This document shows positions 17,480-26,074 of a stretch of 64,000 bases of DNA, piece after piece (position 1 is the stretch's first letter; every line of letters starts with the position of its first letter). The DNA is from Micrococcaceae bacterium. Lineage in GTDB: Bacteria; Actinomycetota; Actinomycetes; Actinomycetales; Micrococcaceae. The stretch is from positions 1 through 64,000 of the forward strand of contig JABXHI010000060.1 in assembly GCA_013393415.1 (NCBI GenBank), read 5' to 3'. The position numbers and the translations under genes were made by a program. The notes below the pieces were generated by a model. That model was not told the DNA's origin and did not search any database. It saw only the letters and a list, made by a program, of their open reading frames with translations.

Positions 17480-17488
17480 TGTGGATAA
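17480..17488 (-). promoter_or_regulatory. Perfect DnaA box
   Basis: TGTGGATAA is the exact complement of TTATCCACA. It abuts the yggS stop codon. A two-mismatch box (TTGTGCACA) is at 17456-17464. Confidence 0.75.
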
Positions 17489-18232
17489 CTACTTCGCTGA
17501 GTAGTCGCGTGCTCCGAAGATCGCGGTACCCACGCGGATGACGGTGGCGCCTTCCTCGATGGCGATCTCATAGTCGTTGGACATGCCCATAGACAGACCA
17601 CCTTCACCGATCAGTTCCGGACGACGCTCACGTAGGTCATCACGCAGATCGCGCAGCATGGAAAAGTTTTCGCGGACCACGGTCTCGTCATCGGTGTGAA
17701 ACGCCATGGTCATCAGTCCTCGAACGTTCAGAGCGTCAAACTCTTGGAGTTGCTCCAGGAAATCTTCGACCTGCCGCGGCTCAAGTCCCGACTTCGTGGT
17801 TTCACCTGAGGCGTTGATCTGGACATACACGTCAAGAGTGCGACCATATTCTTTCAAGTGCGAATCAAGCCTGGCCGCAATACGGAGCCGATCCAGGGCC
17901 TGGAATTCACTGGCGAACTGGGCAACGGCACGAGTTTTGTTCGACTGCAAGGGCCCGATCACAGCCCAGTGCACGTTCAAATCGGCCATAGCCTTGGCTT
18001 TGGTTTCTGCTTCCTGCACCTTATTTTCAGCTAGCTGGACCATCCCGGCAGCATATGCAGCACGAAGGCGTTCCTCCGGCACAGTCTTAGAAACCGGTAG
18101 GAGGCGAATCTCTTGAGGATCACGACCAACCCGTTCAGCAGCAAAGGCGATGCGTTCACGAACCTCATCAAGCGCTTTATGGAACTCTATTTCTGTGGTG
18201 GCGACAACAGGTGCATTCTCAGGCGTGGACAT
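17489..18232 (-). CDS. YggS family PLP homeostasis protein
   Basis: 247 residues from ATG 18232, fold-type III PLP-binding protein (COG0325, PLPBP). The PLP lysine is K49 in LLPVSKTVPEE. Other blocks are DVYVQINASGETTKSG, LSMGMSNDYEIAIEEGATVIRVGTAIFG. The family has no known catalytic reaction and buffers cellular PLP. It is divergent from a MocR-type PLP-binding regulator with 73 bp between starts, so the two may form a PLP-sensing unit. The stop lies right at a perfect DnaA box. Confidence 0.92.
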   Translation of the reverse strand: MSTPENAPVVATTEIEFHKALDEVRERIAFAAERVGRDPQEIRLLPVSKTVPEERLRAAYAAGMVQLAENKVQEAETKAKAMADLNVHWAVIGPLQSNKTRAVAQFASEFQALDRLRIAARLDSHLKEYGRTLDVYVQINASGETTKSGLEPRQVEDFLEQLQEFDALNVRGLMTMAFHTDDETVVRENFSMLRDLRDDLRERRPELIGEGGLSMGMSNDYEIAIEEGATVIRVGTAIFGARDYSAK

Positions 18233-18305
18233 GACCAAAATGTAACATAGAAGCAGAGTATTTTAGCCTTAACCCCCGTGAGTGGTGGGTTGTTCAGGAG
18301 TTTTG

Positions 18306-19670
18306 GTGCCCAAGTCATCTGCTACATCCGACCCGATCGCGTCCATCACCGCACAAACCGCCGCCGAAATCGCCGAGTCGGTTCGTGATCTGGTCGATAC
18401 CGGCAAACTCGTCCCCGGCGCCGGCTTGCCCCCGGTTCGCACCCTGGCCGAGCAACTTGAAGTTAATCGCAACACCGTAGTCGCCGCCTATGGCCTGCTG
18501 GTACAAGCAGGCGTCGCAGTGACTCGAGGGCGCGCCGGCACGAGCATTGTGGACTTACAACCACTCCCCCAGGAGGGCTTTTCTGATGTCGAAGGCATGA
18601 TCGATATCGCATCCGGGAACCCTGATCCAGCTCTTTTACCGCCCGCTGGAAAAGCCCTGGCCCAGCTGGCCGCCGACGAGCCGGTACTCTATGGTCAGCC
18701 GGTCATCGATCCGGATCTCGCATCGTGGGCTCGTCAGGCTTTATCCAAGGATGTCGGCGCCGTAGCGTTGACGGTCACGGCTGGTTCTGCTGATGCAGTC
18801 CAACGTCTACTGGCAGATTCCCTGACCATTGGGGATGCCGTCGGATTCGAACAGCCCTGTTTCCTGACGACATTGCAGACCGCTCAAGCCGCGGGGTATC
18901 GCCCCGTGGCCATGCCGGTTGACGATGAGGGGCTCAGCGTTGAAGGACTACAGAGCGCTTTGCATGAGGGTGTTCGTGCACTCGTGGTGACGCCTCGAGC
19001 GCATAACCCAACCGGTGCGGTCATTTCGAGACCCCGCGCCAAGGCGCTGGCGGGACTGTTAACTCAGTATCCGCATGTACTGGTGATCGAAGACGACCAC
19101 TTCTGGCAACTTTCGGGGCACGCCTATCGCTCCATTATCCCTGACGGCCATCCTCGCTGGGCGCTGATCCGCTCCGTGTCAAAGTCTCTCGGCCCAGATT
19201 TGCGGGTGGGCATTGTCGGCTCCGATCCACTCACGGCAACTCGGTTGGGTGCACACATCCGCTCAGGAGCAATGTGGGTATCCCACCTGTTGCAGCGGCT
19301 TACCTACTTACTCACGACCAATCCAGAGACGCCCGCGCAGTTAGAGCATGCGTCAGCTGAATACTCACGGGCGAATTCGAGCCTGATTATGGCGTTAGCC
19401 GATCAACATATCACTGCGGTTGCTGCCGATGGCGTCAATGTATGGATTAATGTGCGAACCCTAGCGACTCCAATTGTATCGGCTTTGGCTGAGCGCGGAT
19501 GGCTCGTGCGTGATGGTGCCGAGTTCTCACTGGATTCCAATGATGACGCCGTTCATCACATTCGTGTGACCATCCACCAGCTGACCGAAGGACAGCTTGA
19601 AAGGTTCGTTTCGGACCTCGTTGCCGTACTGTTTGGGGAACCAATACATTTGATGGCGCACGGTGATTAG
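18306..19670 (+). CDS. MocR/GntR-type regulator with aminotransferase domain
   Basis: 454 residues from GTG 18306, preceded by CAGGAG; an earlier in-frame GTG at 18282 lacks one. The N-terminal GntR winged helix (about 15-85: GLPPVRTLAEQLEVNRNTVV, then RGRAGTSIV) is fused to a class I aminotransferase-like domain with PLP lysine K293 in RSVSKSLGPDLRVG. MocR proteins sense PLP or its aldimines. It is divergent from YggS, the PLP homeostasis protein, and so may control it. No pdxST genes are in the window. Confidence 0.9.
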   Translation: MPKSSATSDPIASITAQTAAEIAESVRDLVDTGKLVPGAGLPPVRTLAEQLEVNRNTVVAAYGLLVQAGVAVTRGRAGTSIVDLQPLPQEGFSDVEGMIDIASGNPDPALLPPAGKALAQLAADEPVLYGQPVIDPDLASWARQALSKDVGAVALTVTAGSADAVQRLLADSLTIGDAVGFEQPCFLTTLQTAQAAGYRPVAMPVDDEGLSVEGLQSALHEGVRALVVTPRAHNPTGAVISRPRAKALAGLLTQYPHVLVIEDDHFWQLSGHAYRSIIPDGHPRWALIRSVSKSLGPDLRVGIVGSDPLTATRLGAHIRSGAMWVSHLLQRLTYLLTTNPETPAQLEHASAEYSRANSSLIMALADQHITAVAADGVNVWINVRTLATPIVSALAERGWLVRDGAEFSLDSNDDAVHHIRVTIHQLTEGQLERFVSDLVAVLFGEPIHLMAHGD

Positions 19671-20096
19671 GTTAAACAGCAGATATGCAGGTAGAGTTGG
19701 AATCGCTGTTCTTCAGGAGCTTGTTTTTGTACCGCGTCGTTCGTGGTGCAAGGAGAAGATTGACCCAGTCTCTATGAGATACTGAACAGAGGTCTCAGAT
19801 AGCTGAGATTGAACATAGTTTGAACGAATTGGGATTTCATCTCCACCATAGCTTTACTCACAACACCGCAAGTCTCGCCGTGTTGTCTCGCTCGCAGATC
19901 AAGAACTTTGCGTGACATTGCCGCTTTCCACTGATCTACGACTTCTATTTGTCCCCCAGCTCCATCCACTACCGCACCATGTCGCATCCGCGGCTTAGTG
20001 CTGGGCATATTGTTGCCCCACAAATTTCCGCGTTGGAAACTTCTTCGCGGGTACAAGGATCACACGTGTGGTCCAAGACTGAAAAGGAATGACGTT
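19671..20096. other. Non-coding region upstream of the cold-shock gene
   Basis: 426 bp with no supportable gene. It probably contains the promoter and a long 5' leader of the cold-shock gene, as is common for csp transcripts. A near-palindrome sits at 20057-20074. Confidence 0.5.
20057..20074. promoter_or_regulatory. 18-bp near-palindrome before csp
   Basis: GGATCACAC and GTGTGGTCC are inverted copies with one mismatch (a G-U wobble in RNA), centred on ACGT, 22 bp before the csp start. It may be an operator or a short RNA hairpin. Confidence 0.4.
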
Positions 20097-20300
20097 ATGG
20101 CCACAGGCACAGTCAAATGGTTCAACTCCGACAAAGGCTACGGCTTCATCGCTCCAGATGATGGCTCCTCCGATGTCTTCGCACACTTCTCCGCTATTCA
20201 GGGTTCCGGTCACCGTAACCTGGAAGAAAACCAGCAGGTAGAGTTTGACGTTGAACAGGGCCAGAAGGGCCCACAGGCAACCAACATCCGCGGTCTCTAA
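20097..20300 (+). CDS. Cold-shock domain protein
   Basis: 67 residues from ATG 20097 with AAAAGGAA upstream; the longer in-frame extension is rejected. It is a single OB-fold cold-shock domain: [15 protein letters not shown] carries RNP1 and DVFAHFSAI carries RNP2, ending in [11 protein letters not shown]. It binds single-stranded RNA or DNA as a chaperone. It is on the plus strand, convergent with rplI, and is followed by a clear terminator. Confidence 0.95.
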   Translation: MATGTVKWFNSDKGYGFIAPDDGSSDVFAHFSAIQGSGHRNLEENQQVEFDVEQGQKGPQATNIRGL

Positions 20301-20351
20301 ACCCGGATGATTGGATGATGCAGTTGGTGTAAGCCGCTGCTGACTCGCTCT

Positions 20352-20405
20352 ACGGCGGGCGGTTCGAACACTGTGATGACAGTTTCGGATCGCCCGCCGT
20401 TTTTT
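20352..20405 (+). terminator. Rho-independent terminator of csp
   Basis: ACGGCGGGCG (20352-20361) pairs with CGCCCGCCGT (20391-20400) and is followed by a run of T to 20405. Confidence 0.85.
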
Positions 20406-20416
20406 GCGTTAAACGA

Positions 20417-20452
20417 TTTTGGGCGGGACCCCACGAGGAGGCCCGCCCAAAA
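20417..20452 (-). terminator. Hairpin after rplI
   Basis: TTTTGGGCGGG (20417-20427) pairs with CCCGCCCAAAA (20442-20452), 13 bp beyond the rplI stop. The A/T flanks extend the stem but leave no separate U tract in the rplI direction. Confidence 0.6.
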
Positions 20453-20465
20453 AGAGTGAAGAAAC

Positions 20466-20930
20466 TTATTTCTTCGGTGCCGGTACAACCGACAATTTTA
20501 CCTCAGCGAGTACGTCTTCGTGCAGACGAATCTGAATTTGGTATGTGCCCAGTGCACGAATATCACCCGCGCCGATGATGGAACGACGGTCAACGTCGCC
20601 CTTTCCGGCGTCTGCAACTGCATCAGCAATTGCAGAAGTGGTGACGGAACCGAACAGACGGCCGGTGCTACCGGCCTGCATCTGAACCTGGATTGGCGCT
20701 TCGGCCAGCTGTGCAGCCTGAGCCTGTGCAGCTTCTAGGGTGCGTGCCGAACGAGCAGCGCTGTTCGCACGTAGCTCTTCAACCTGCTGCTGTGCGCCTG
20801 CGGTCCAACGTACCGCTTCGCCGCGTGGGATCAGGTAGTTGCGTGCGTAGCCGTTGCGTACGTCAACAACATCACCGGCCGAGCCGAGGCCCGGTTTCTC
20901 CTGCGTCAAAATGACTTTTTGCTGTGCCAT
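20466..20930 (-). CDS. rplI: 50S ribosomal protein bL9
   Basis: 154 residues, normal length. The N-terminal rRNA-binding domain has VILTQEKPGLGSAGDVVDVRNGYARNYLIP, the L9 signature. The long helix (about 60-85) and C-domain LHEDVLAEVKLSVVP follow. It is the last gene of rpsF-ssb-rpsR-rplI, 23 bp after rpsR, with GGGAGAGA upstream of the ATG. Confidence 0.98.
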   Translation of the reverse strand: MAQQKVILTQEKPGLGSAGDVVDVRNGYARNYLIPRGEAVRWTAGAQQQVEELRANSAARSARTLEAAQAQAAQLAEAPIQVQMQAGSTGRLFGSVTTSAIADAVADAGKGDVDRRSIIGAGDIRALGTYQIQIRLHEDVLAEVKLSVVPAPKK

Positions 20931-20953
20931 GATTTCTCTCCCTTGATCAGCGT

Positions 20954-21190
20954 TTAGCGGCCGGAACCGGAGTACGGCAGCAGTGCCATTTCGCGGGCAT
21001 TTTTAATTGCCTGCGCAATTTTGCGCTGCTGTTGGACGGTCACACCGGTGACGCGACGTGCACGAATCTTGCCGCGATCGGAGATGAATTTGCGTAGCAA
21101 AGCAACATCTTTGTAGTCGATGTAGTCGATCTCCGCTGTTTTCAGCGGATTCGGTTTTGGTTTCGGCTTGCGAACTTCAGCCTTAGCCAT
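20954..21190 (-). CDS. rpsR: 30S ribosomal protein bS18, cysteine-free form
   Basis: 78 residues: [20 protein letters not shown] and the basic [20 protein letters not shown] are diagnostic. There is no CXXC pair, so this is the zinc-independent form. bS18 pairs with bS6 on the 30S platform. It lies between ssb and rplI in the operon, with AAGGAGC before the ATG. Confidence 0.97.
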   Translation of the reverse strand: MAKAEVRKPKPKPNPLKTAEIDYIDYKDVALLRKFISDRGKIRARRVTGVTVQQQRKIAQAIKNAREMALLPYSGSGR

Positions 21191-21265
21191 CTTGGTGCTC
21201 CTTTATAGCTATAACCTGGAGCCCGCCGGTTGGCGGGATGGTAATGAAATGATTATGGAATGTGT

Positions 21266-21811
21266 TTAGAACGGTGGAGGGGCGTCGTTGCCTTGATCCC
21301 AGGATCCGGCCTGACTTCCCCCACCCCACGGGTCGTTGCTCGGTGCAGACTGTCCCCAGCCTCCGCCTCCGGCTGGTGGGCCGCCCCAGTTTCCACCGGG
21401 TGCACCCTGGCCGCCGCCACCGCCGCCGAATCCTCCGCCACCAGAACGTGGTGTGCGGTTGACCTGTGCGGTAGCCCAGCGAAGTGATGGGCCAATCTCG
21501 TCAACATCTAGTTCCCAGTTGGTCCGTTGTTGACCATCTTTGGTTTCGAATGACCGAGCCTTCAACCGACCGTGCGCAATGACTCGCGCACCTTTGGTCA
21601 GCGTTTCTGCTACGTTTTCGGCCGCTTCACGCCATACGGACGCCCGAACCCACAGTGTTTCATCATCAATCCATTCACCGGATTGTTGATTTCGCGTTCT
21701 GGGAGTCTGAGCAATCGTAAAGTTCGCAACCGCGTGCCCCGATGCGGTAAACCGCAGTTCCGGGTCACCTGCCAGGTTGCCAACCACAGTGATATATGGT
21801 TCTCCGGCCAT
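21266..21811 (-). CDS. ssb: Single-stranded DNA-binding protein
   Basis: 181 residues. An OB-fold domain (about 1-115; [29 protein letters not shown], then [21 protein letters not shown]) is followed by a Gly/Pro/Trp-rich linker and the tip GNDAPPPF that contacts partner proteins. It binds ssDNA during replication and repair. It sits between rpsF and rpsR, the usual place, and shares their promoter. Confidence 0.98.
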   Translation of the reverse strand: MAGEPYITVVGNLAGDPELRFTASGHAVANFTIAQTPRTRNQQSGEWIDDETLWVRASVWREAAENVAETLTKGARVIAHGRLKARSFETKDGQQRTNWELDVDEIGPSLRWATAQVNRTPRSGGGGFGGGGGGQGAPGGNWGGPPAGGGGWGQSAPSNDPWGGGSQAGSWDQGNDAPPPF

Positions 21812-21849
21812 GACACGCTCCTATGCGTAGCAGGTAGTGGTACTAAAAC

Positions 21850-22152
21850 TTAGAGGGTAATTTTCTGATCTTCCGGACGGATGATCTTTGTGCGCATCAC
21901 GATTTCGTTCAGGCTGAGCTGACGATCCAGTTCCTGAGACTGCTCAGGAGTAGCGTTGAAGCTTACGACAGCGTAAACCGCTTCGTCTTTCTTCTGGATT
22001 TCGTAGGCCAAGCGACGACGACCCCATACATCGAGTTCGTCAACGGTTCCGCCGCCCTCGATAACCTGATCGAGGTACTTACGCAATGTTGGTTCAACGG
22101 TACGCTCGTCGATCTCTGGATCGATGAGCACCATTAGTTCATATGCACGCAT
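21850..22152 (-). CDS. rpsF: 30S ribosomal protein bS6
   Basis: 100 residues: [20 protein letters not shown] and [24 protein letters not shown] are typical of bS6. It is the first gene of the operon. AGGAGGT (complement of 22161-22167) is an optimal Shine-Dalgarno, and an inverted copy lies 31 bases upstream, so translation may be regulated by the bS6:bS18 complex, as known for this operon in other bacteria. Confidence 0.98.
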   Translation of the reverse strand: MRAYELMVLIDPEIDERTVEPTLRKYLDQVIEGGGTVDELDVWGRRRLAYEIQKKDEAVYAVVSFNATPEQSQELDRQLSLNEIVMRTKIIRPEDQKITL

Positions 22153-22160
22153 GTGAACCC

Positions 22161-22205
22161 ACCTCCTTTGGACTAAGTGGTCACGGGCTTTCCGTAACAG
22201 GAGGT
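22161..22205 (-). promoter_or_regulatory. Shine-Dalgarno-sequestering hairpin in the rpsF leader
   Basis: ACCTCCT (22161-22167) and AGGAGGT (22199-22205) are exact inverted copies. In the rpsF mRNA the ribosome-binding site would pair with the upstream copy across a 31-base loop. This fits the idea of feedback by bS6:bS18; I did not confirm the known bS6:bS18 RNA motif in the loop. Confidence 0.55.
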
Positions 22206-22253
22206 TCAGTGCAAGCCCCTACACCCATCTGGGATGCAGAGAGCAACTTCGCC

Positions 22254-22259
22254 ATTATA
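22254..22259 (-). promoter_or_regulatory. -10 element of the rpsF operon
   Basis: The minus strand reads TATAAT here, with TTTGTT/TTGTTC at 15-16 bases spacing upstream as a -35 candidate. The leader to rpsF would be about 95 bases. Confidence 0.55.
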
Positions 22260-22390
22260 GCCGACATCGGTCCAGAACAAAAAGCGTGTTAGACGCCAAT
22301 GTGGACTGAACCCGCAGCGGCGAACCAGCCGCCCACTGATTAGGCTTCAGATGAAGACTCTTGAATAAAATCCTCGAACGGAGACGAGTT

Positions 22391-23128
22391 TTGAGCGGAC
22401 GTATTCCCGACCAGTTCGTGCGGTATCCGGTGAACTTTCAAACCTGGAAGTATCTCACGTTTCTGCACTGGCCATACGATCCTGCGACCGTGCAGGCCCT
22501 GTTGCCTGAGGAACTCACCGTCCAACAGTGGGATGGCGTGACCTGGGTTGGCATCACCCCGTTCCGGATGGCCAACGTGCGCGCACCCTTTCACCTACCG
22601 ATTCCCGGGTGGGGCGCGTTTCCGGAACTCAACGTTCGCGCGTACGTTCGCCACAAAGACGGCCGGGACGGGATCTGGTTCCTCGGTATGGTCGTGCCGC
22701 GACTCTCCTTTGTGGCTGCCGCCGGGAGCTTGAGCCTACCCTATCAACGCTCCCACTCCGCTGTGTCTGTGGTGGGGTCGCGTTGGGACTACCGTTTCGG
22801 CGCCCCCGACCGCCTCCGCTTACGCCAGGACAGTTGGTTTCGGGCGACCGTACAAGTCGGTCCACCATTGGACGAAGGTGACCGGACCCCACTGGTGGAA
22901 AGTCTCACCGGTCGCTGGTCAGCATTCCATCAACGAGCGGGCATATTGTGGCGCACCCCGGTCTACCACGAGCTCTGGCCGCTCCACAGCGCGACGGTCA
23001 CCGGCGATCTCACCGCACCACTCCGCTGGGTTGGACTGCCCTCCCCGACTGAAGACCAGCTCGTGCACGCGGCGCCGGCAGTTCATACCCGGCTCGGAAT
23101 ATCTCGCCCAGCCGACGCCACGCACTAG
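22391..23128 (+). CDS. DUF2071 (YqjF-like) protein
   Basis: 245 residues from TTG 22391, chosen because GGAG lies seven bases upstream; an in-frame TTG at 22361 has none. The family blocks are FLHWPYDPATVQALLPEELTV, WVGITPFRMANVRAP, ELNVRAYVRHKDGRDGIWF and the later GSRWDYRFGAP. DUF2071 proteins have an acetoacetate-decarboxylase-like fold but no agreed function. It is soluble and monocistronic, convergent with phoH. Confidence 0.85.
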   Translation: MSGRIPDQFVRYPVNFQTWKYLTFLHWPYDPATVQALLPEELTVQQWDGVTWVGITPFRMANVRAPFHLPIPGWGAFPELNVRAYVRHKDGRDGIWFLGMVVPRLSFVAAAGSLSLPYQRSHSAVSVVGSRWDYRFGAPDRLRLRQDSWFRATVQVGPPLDEGDRTPLVESLTGRWSAFHQRAGILWRTPVYHELWPLHSATVTGDLTAPLRWVGLPSPTEDQLVHAAPAVHTRLGISRPADATH

Positions 23129-23139
23129 CGATGAGTGTC

Positions 23140-24501
23140 TTAGTGTTCTTCGAGCAGTTCAGTGACAAGAGCGGCGATGCGGCTGCGTTCCGACCGGGTC
23201 AGCGTCGCGTGCGCAAACAGCGCGTTACCTTTCAGGATCTCTACCACGGCACCAACGCCGTCGTGCCGCCCGACGCGCAGGTTGTCGCGCTGTGCGACGT
23301 CGTGAGTGAGCACGATTTTCGAGTTGTTCCCCATCCGGGACATGACCGTCAGCAGTACATTCTTCTCGAGTGACTGGGCTTCATCGACGATCACCCAGGC
23401 ATCGTGCAAGCTGCGTCCACGGATATGCGTCAACGGCAGGACTTCAATGAGTCCACGTTCCATGACTTCGTCGAGCACATTCTCGCTCACCAGCGCGCCA
23501 AGCGTGTCATACACCGCCTGAGCCCAGGGGTTCATCTTCTCTTCTTCGCTGCCGGGCAGATAGCCGAGTTCTTGACCGCCGACGGCGTAGAGCGGTCTGA
23601 AAACGATGATTTTCTTGTGTTCGCGGCGTTCCAGTACCGCTTCCAGCCCGGCGCACAGTGCGAGGGCAGATTTTCCGGTACCTGCGCGTCCACCCATAGA
23701 CACGATCCCGATTTCGCGGTCCAGCAGCATGTCGATGGCGAGCCGTTGTTCTGCGGATCGGCCGTGCAGTCCAAAGACCGGCCGATCGCCACGGACGACC
23801 TCGACGTACTTGTGGGAGGTCGCATCGATTTTGACTCGTCCCAGCGCCGAACCATTCCCGGATGAGATGACCAGCCCCGTGTTGGTGGGCAGGTCGGTGG
23901 CTTCATCGATGTCGATTCGTTCGCCGTCGTAGAGTTCGGAGATTTGTTCCTCGGTCGCATCAATATCGGCCAGACCGGTCCAGCCGGAGTCGGTGACCCA
24001 CTCGTTGCGGTACTCGTCGGCGTCGAGCCCCATGGCTGAGGCTTTGACGCGCATCGGCAGATCTTTGGAGACCACGGTGACTGCTCGACCTTCGTCGGCG
24101 AAGCTCTTGGCAACGGCCAGGATGCGGGAGTCGTTGTCGCCCTGGCGGAATCCGGCGGGCAACACGGTTTCGGTGATGTGGTTCAGCTCGACCAGCAGGT
24201 GGCCGCCGTCGTCGTTGAGTGGAATCGGCTGGTTCAACGAGCCGTGGCGAAGCCTTAATGAGTCGAGCAAGCGCAGAGCCGATCTGGCGTAGTACCCCAG
24301 TTCAGCGTCGTGTCGCTTCTTTTCTAACTCGGATATGACGACGATCGGAATGATCACTTCGTGTTCTGCGAAGCGCAGCAGAGCTTTGGGATCCGACAGC
24401 AGAACGGACGTGTCGATCACATAGGACTTTTGCGCCACCGCGGAAGCGACCGCAGTCTCGAGATCCTCGGTGATGACAGTAGGTGAATTGAGCGTGGCCA
24501 C
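23140..24501 (-). CDS. PIN-PhoH family ATPase/RNase
   Basis: 453 residues from GTG 24501, with GGAGTCACT directly upstream. An N-terminal PIN RNase domain (about 26-155) has D30 (VIDTSVLL), E58 (ISELE) and D122/D124 (GDNDSRIL). A C-terminal PhoH ATPase domain has Walker A GRAGTGKS (271-278) and Walker B VIVDEAQS. Mycobacterial PhoH2 has this architecture and unwinds and cuts RNA. No antitoxin-like upstream ORF such as PhoAT was seen. Monocistronic. Confidence 0.92.
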   Translation of the reverse strand: MATLNSPTVITEDLETAVASAVAQKSYVIDTSVLLSDPKALLRFAEHEVIIPIVVISELEKKRHDAELGYYARSALRLLDSLRLRHGSLNQPIPLNDDGGHLLVELNHITETVLPAGFRQGDNDSRILAVAKSFADEGRAVTVVSKDLPMRVKASAMGLDADEYRNEWVTDSGWTGLADIDATEEQISELYDGERIDIDEATDLPTNTGLVISSGNGSALGRVKIDATSHKYVEVVRGDRPVFGLHGRSAEQRLAIDMLLDREIGIVSMGGRAGTGKSALALCAGLEAVLERREHKKIIVFRPLYAVGGQELGYLPGSEEEKMNPWAQAVYDTLGALVSENVLDEVMERGLIEVLPLTHIRGRSLHDAWVIVDEAQSLEKNVLLTVMSRMGNNSKIVLTHDVAQRDNLRVGRHDGVGAVVEILKGNALFAHATLTRSERSRIAALVTELLEEH

Positions 24502-24733
24502 AGTGACTCCAAACCAGGGACGAGAGCCGATCGATCTTCACATCAATCAGCCAGTCCGCACATCGATTCGCGGATGGTGGTCGGTCGGCCCGTAGCCTTG
24601 CGTGCGGCCAGGAACCGTACCGGCCCCTGGTGTCGTTCGACATAGACTCTTGGGCCTTCCGGTCAGTGTTCTGACACTTCTCAATCTAGAGGTATCGACC
24701 CATCTTCGGGGCCCTTGACACTCAACGGGAGGG

Positions 24734-25318
24734 TTACATTTCGATAAACAGTTGAAAGCCCAAGGTCCGCTTCGTAGGCGAGGGAAGCAAGCGTCGAAGC
24801 GAGCACAACTGTCTCTGGACGATTGTCTGGGCAGCAACATCCTTGGTAACGATGTCGCCGGTTTCCAAGGTAACCACGATACGCGCTAGTGTGAGCAACA
24901 CATTTCGCTGGTCGCTCGAGTACTCCTCGAGTAGGTCGGAGTCGATGCGAGATTGCGGTACGATACCGGCCTCGAACTTCGTGCACAGCCACTCGCCGTA
25001 TTGGAAATCTAACCGGGGCGTATCGGCCAGCGGGCGGACGTCATCGTGTACCAAGCTGGTGAGTTCTATCGGGCGACGATTGGCGGCCTCGGGGAAGGAT
25101 TCTCCATGCCCCTTCCAGCCAGAAACGTTCAATAGCAGTGCCACGAGATTTGCTCGTTCACCATCGGTCAGTGATCGGCCCGTCACCATCAGCAGGTCAA
25201 CGTCACTATCGGGCTGGAGTTGTCCCGTGGTCGCAGAGCCATAGAGGTAGACGCCGATGAGACCGCCGGGTGCAGCATCTTCCAAGTGACCCATGATTGG
25301 GGCGAGCTGTCCATTCAT
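24734..25318 (-). pseudogene. Truncated aminoglycoside-type nucleotidyltransferase (AadA-like, DUF4111)
   Basis: 194 residues against about 260 in AadA-type enzymes. The nucleotidyltransferase core is intact (YLYGSATTGQLQPDSDVDLL, with metal ligands D39 and D41), and so is the start of the DUF4111 domain (RNVLLTLARIVVTLETGDIVTKDVAAQ). The frame then leaves the family pattern and stops about 60 residues early. A different frame (about 24700-24800) reads on with some similarity to the missing part, so a frameshift is likely. It starts 8 bp after a frameshifted RHH gene, so both members of this unit look damaged. A short functional form is still possible. Confidence 0.6.
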
Positions 25319-25326
25319 GGGCACAG

Positions 25327-25642
25327 TCAGGCGATATCTTTCCGCTCAGCAATCCGGCGAAGCCGATCAGCTTCTGCGGCAACACGATCTATGGCGTCTC
25401 TTAATGATGTCCCGCGCTCTTCGGCAAGTGCTGCGAGCACCCATCCTCGGATGAGTGCGCTGACCGGAATGTCGAGTTTCCCAGCCAATTGTTCGATTTC
25501 TAAGAATTCCTTCGCTGGCAATCGCACTGACTGAACGACGGATCGACCGCGCCGTTGACCCTGAACATCGTCAGGTAAAGGGAGGTCCTTAGTAGCTTCA
25601 GACTCAGCCTGAATAGCTTTGATTTCGTTTTTTGATATCCAT
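25327..25642 (-). pseudogene. Frameshifted RHH/CopG-like antitoxin-type gene
   Basis: The coding frame of 25327-25620 reads an acidic leader (EIKAIQAESEATKDLPLPDD) and then SVRLPAKEFLEIEQLAGKLD with ALIRGWVLAALAEERGTSLR, an RHH-like DNA-binding pattern. This frame has no start codon. The ATG at 25642 has a good Shine-Dalgarno (GAAGGGG) but is out of frame by one base across a six-A run (complement of 25628-25633). Removing one A gives MDIKNEIKAIQAESE, a continuous protein of about 104 residues. It is therefore a frameshifted gene, a slippage-dependent gene or a sequencing error. An internal GTG at 25527 could give a 66-residue product. It precedes the truncated nucleotidyltransferase. Confidence 0.65.
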
Positions 25643-25809
25643 GACTAACCCCTTCGATATCGACATCTATCATGGCAAGTGGAGGGCGATCCCAGCTACG
25701 TTCAGCTCCTGTCACGAGTCTATCAATTTCGGAAACTACAAAACTACTACGCTTCCCTTGCGAAGGCCCAACAGTCCGTTTCACGGTGGACGCTACACCT
25801 GCCCTGCGG

Positions 25810-25833
25810 TATGATATCTCTTAAGTGATATCA
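25810..25833 (+). promoter_or_regulatory. vapB promoter with operator palindrome
   Basis: TATGAT (25810-25815) is a -10 with TGGACG at 17-bp spacing (25787-25792). TGATATC (25812-25818) and GATATCA (25827-25833) form a 22-bp inverted repeat centred on CTTAAG, overlapping the -10, as expected for autoregulation by a VapB-type antitoxin. Confidence 0.7.
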
Positions 25834-25846
25834 GAAGGTGGTAATA

Positions 25847-26074
25847 ATGGAACAGATTCTCATCCGTAGTTTACCCGCAGGAACTAAGACAGCATTACGT
25901 GCGCGAGCCAATAGTCATCATCGGTCCCTTGAAGCGGAGGCACGTGCGATCATCGCGGAAGCCCTTAACCGAGACCCCATAACGCTCACCGATCTACTCA
26001 GCATGGACGAGGGAGCCGACATTCATTTCGAACCCAAGCCGCTTGGCTTGAAAGCACGGACCCCGCAACTATGA
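25847..26074 (+). CDS. VapB/FitA-like antitoxin
   Basis: 75 residues from ATG 25847 with AAGGTGG upstream. The N-terminal ribbon-helix-helix is [20 protein letters not shown] with [17 protein letters not shown], as in FitA-type antitoxins. The acidic/aromatic tail ([18 protein letters not shown]) would wrap the PIN toxin. The stop overlaps the toxin start by 4 bp. Autoregulation through the upstream palindrome is likely. Confidence 0.9.
   Translation: MEQILIRSLPAGTKTALRARANSHHRSLEAEARAIIAEALNRDPITLTDLLSMDEGADIHFEPKPLGLKARTPQL

Larger units (their letters stand above)
16713..17488. other. Large non-coding region between yggS and dnaB, oriC-like
   Basis: 776 bp without a supportable gene. It holds a small hairpin (16789-16806), a dense DnaA-box cluster (16887-17127) around an AT-rich stretch (about 16988-17003), then 17160-17440 with repeated TCGAA words, and a perfect DnaA box at 17480-17488. 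A weak parS-like half site (CGCGTGAAACA) lies at 17157-17167. The whole looks like a replication-origin or DnaA-titration region. Confidence 0.75.

Noticed and set aside
19772-20056. 94-codon minus-strand ORF upstream of csp
   Set aside because: No Shine-Dalgarno, no family; more likely the csp leader and promoter.
25500-25784. 94-codon minus-strand ORF overlapping the RHH gene
   Set aside because: Its second half is the RHH gene in the wrong frame; the first half has no recognisable similarity.
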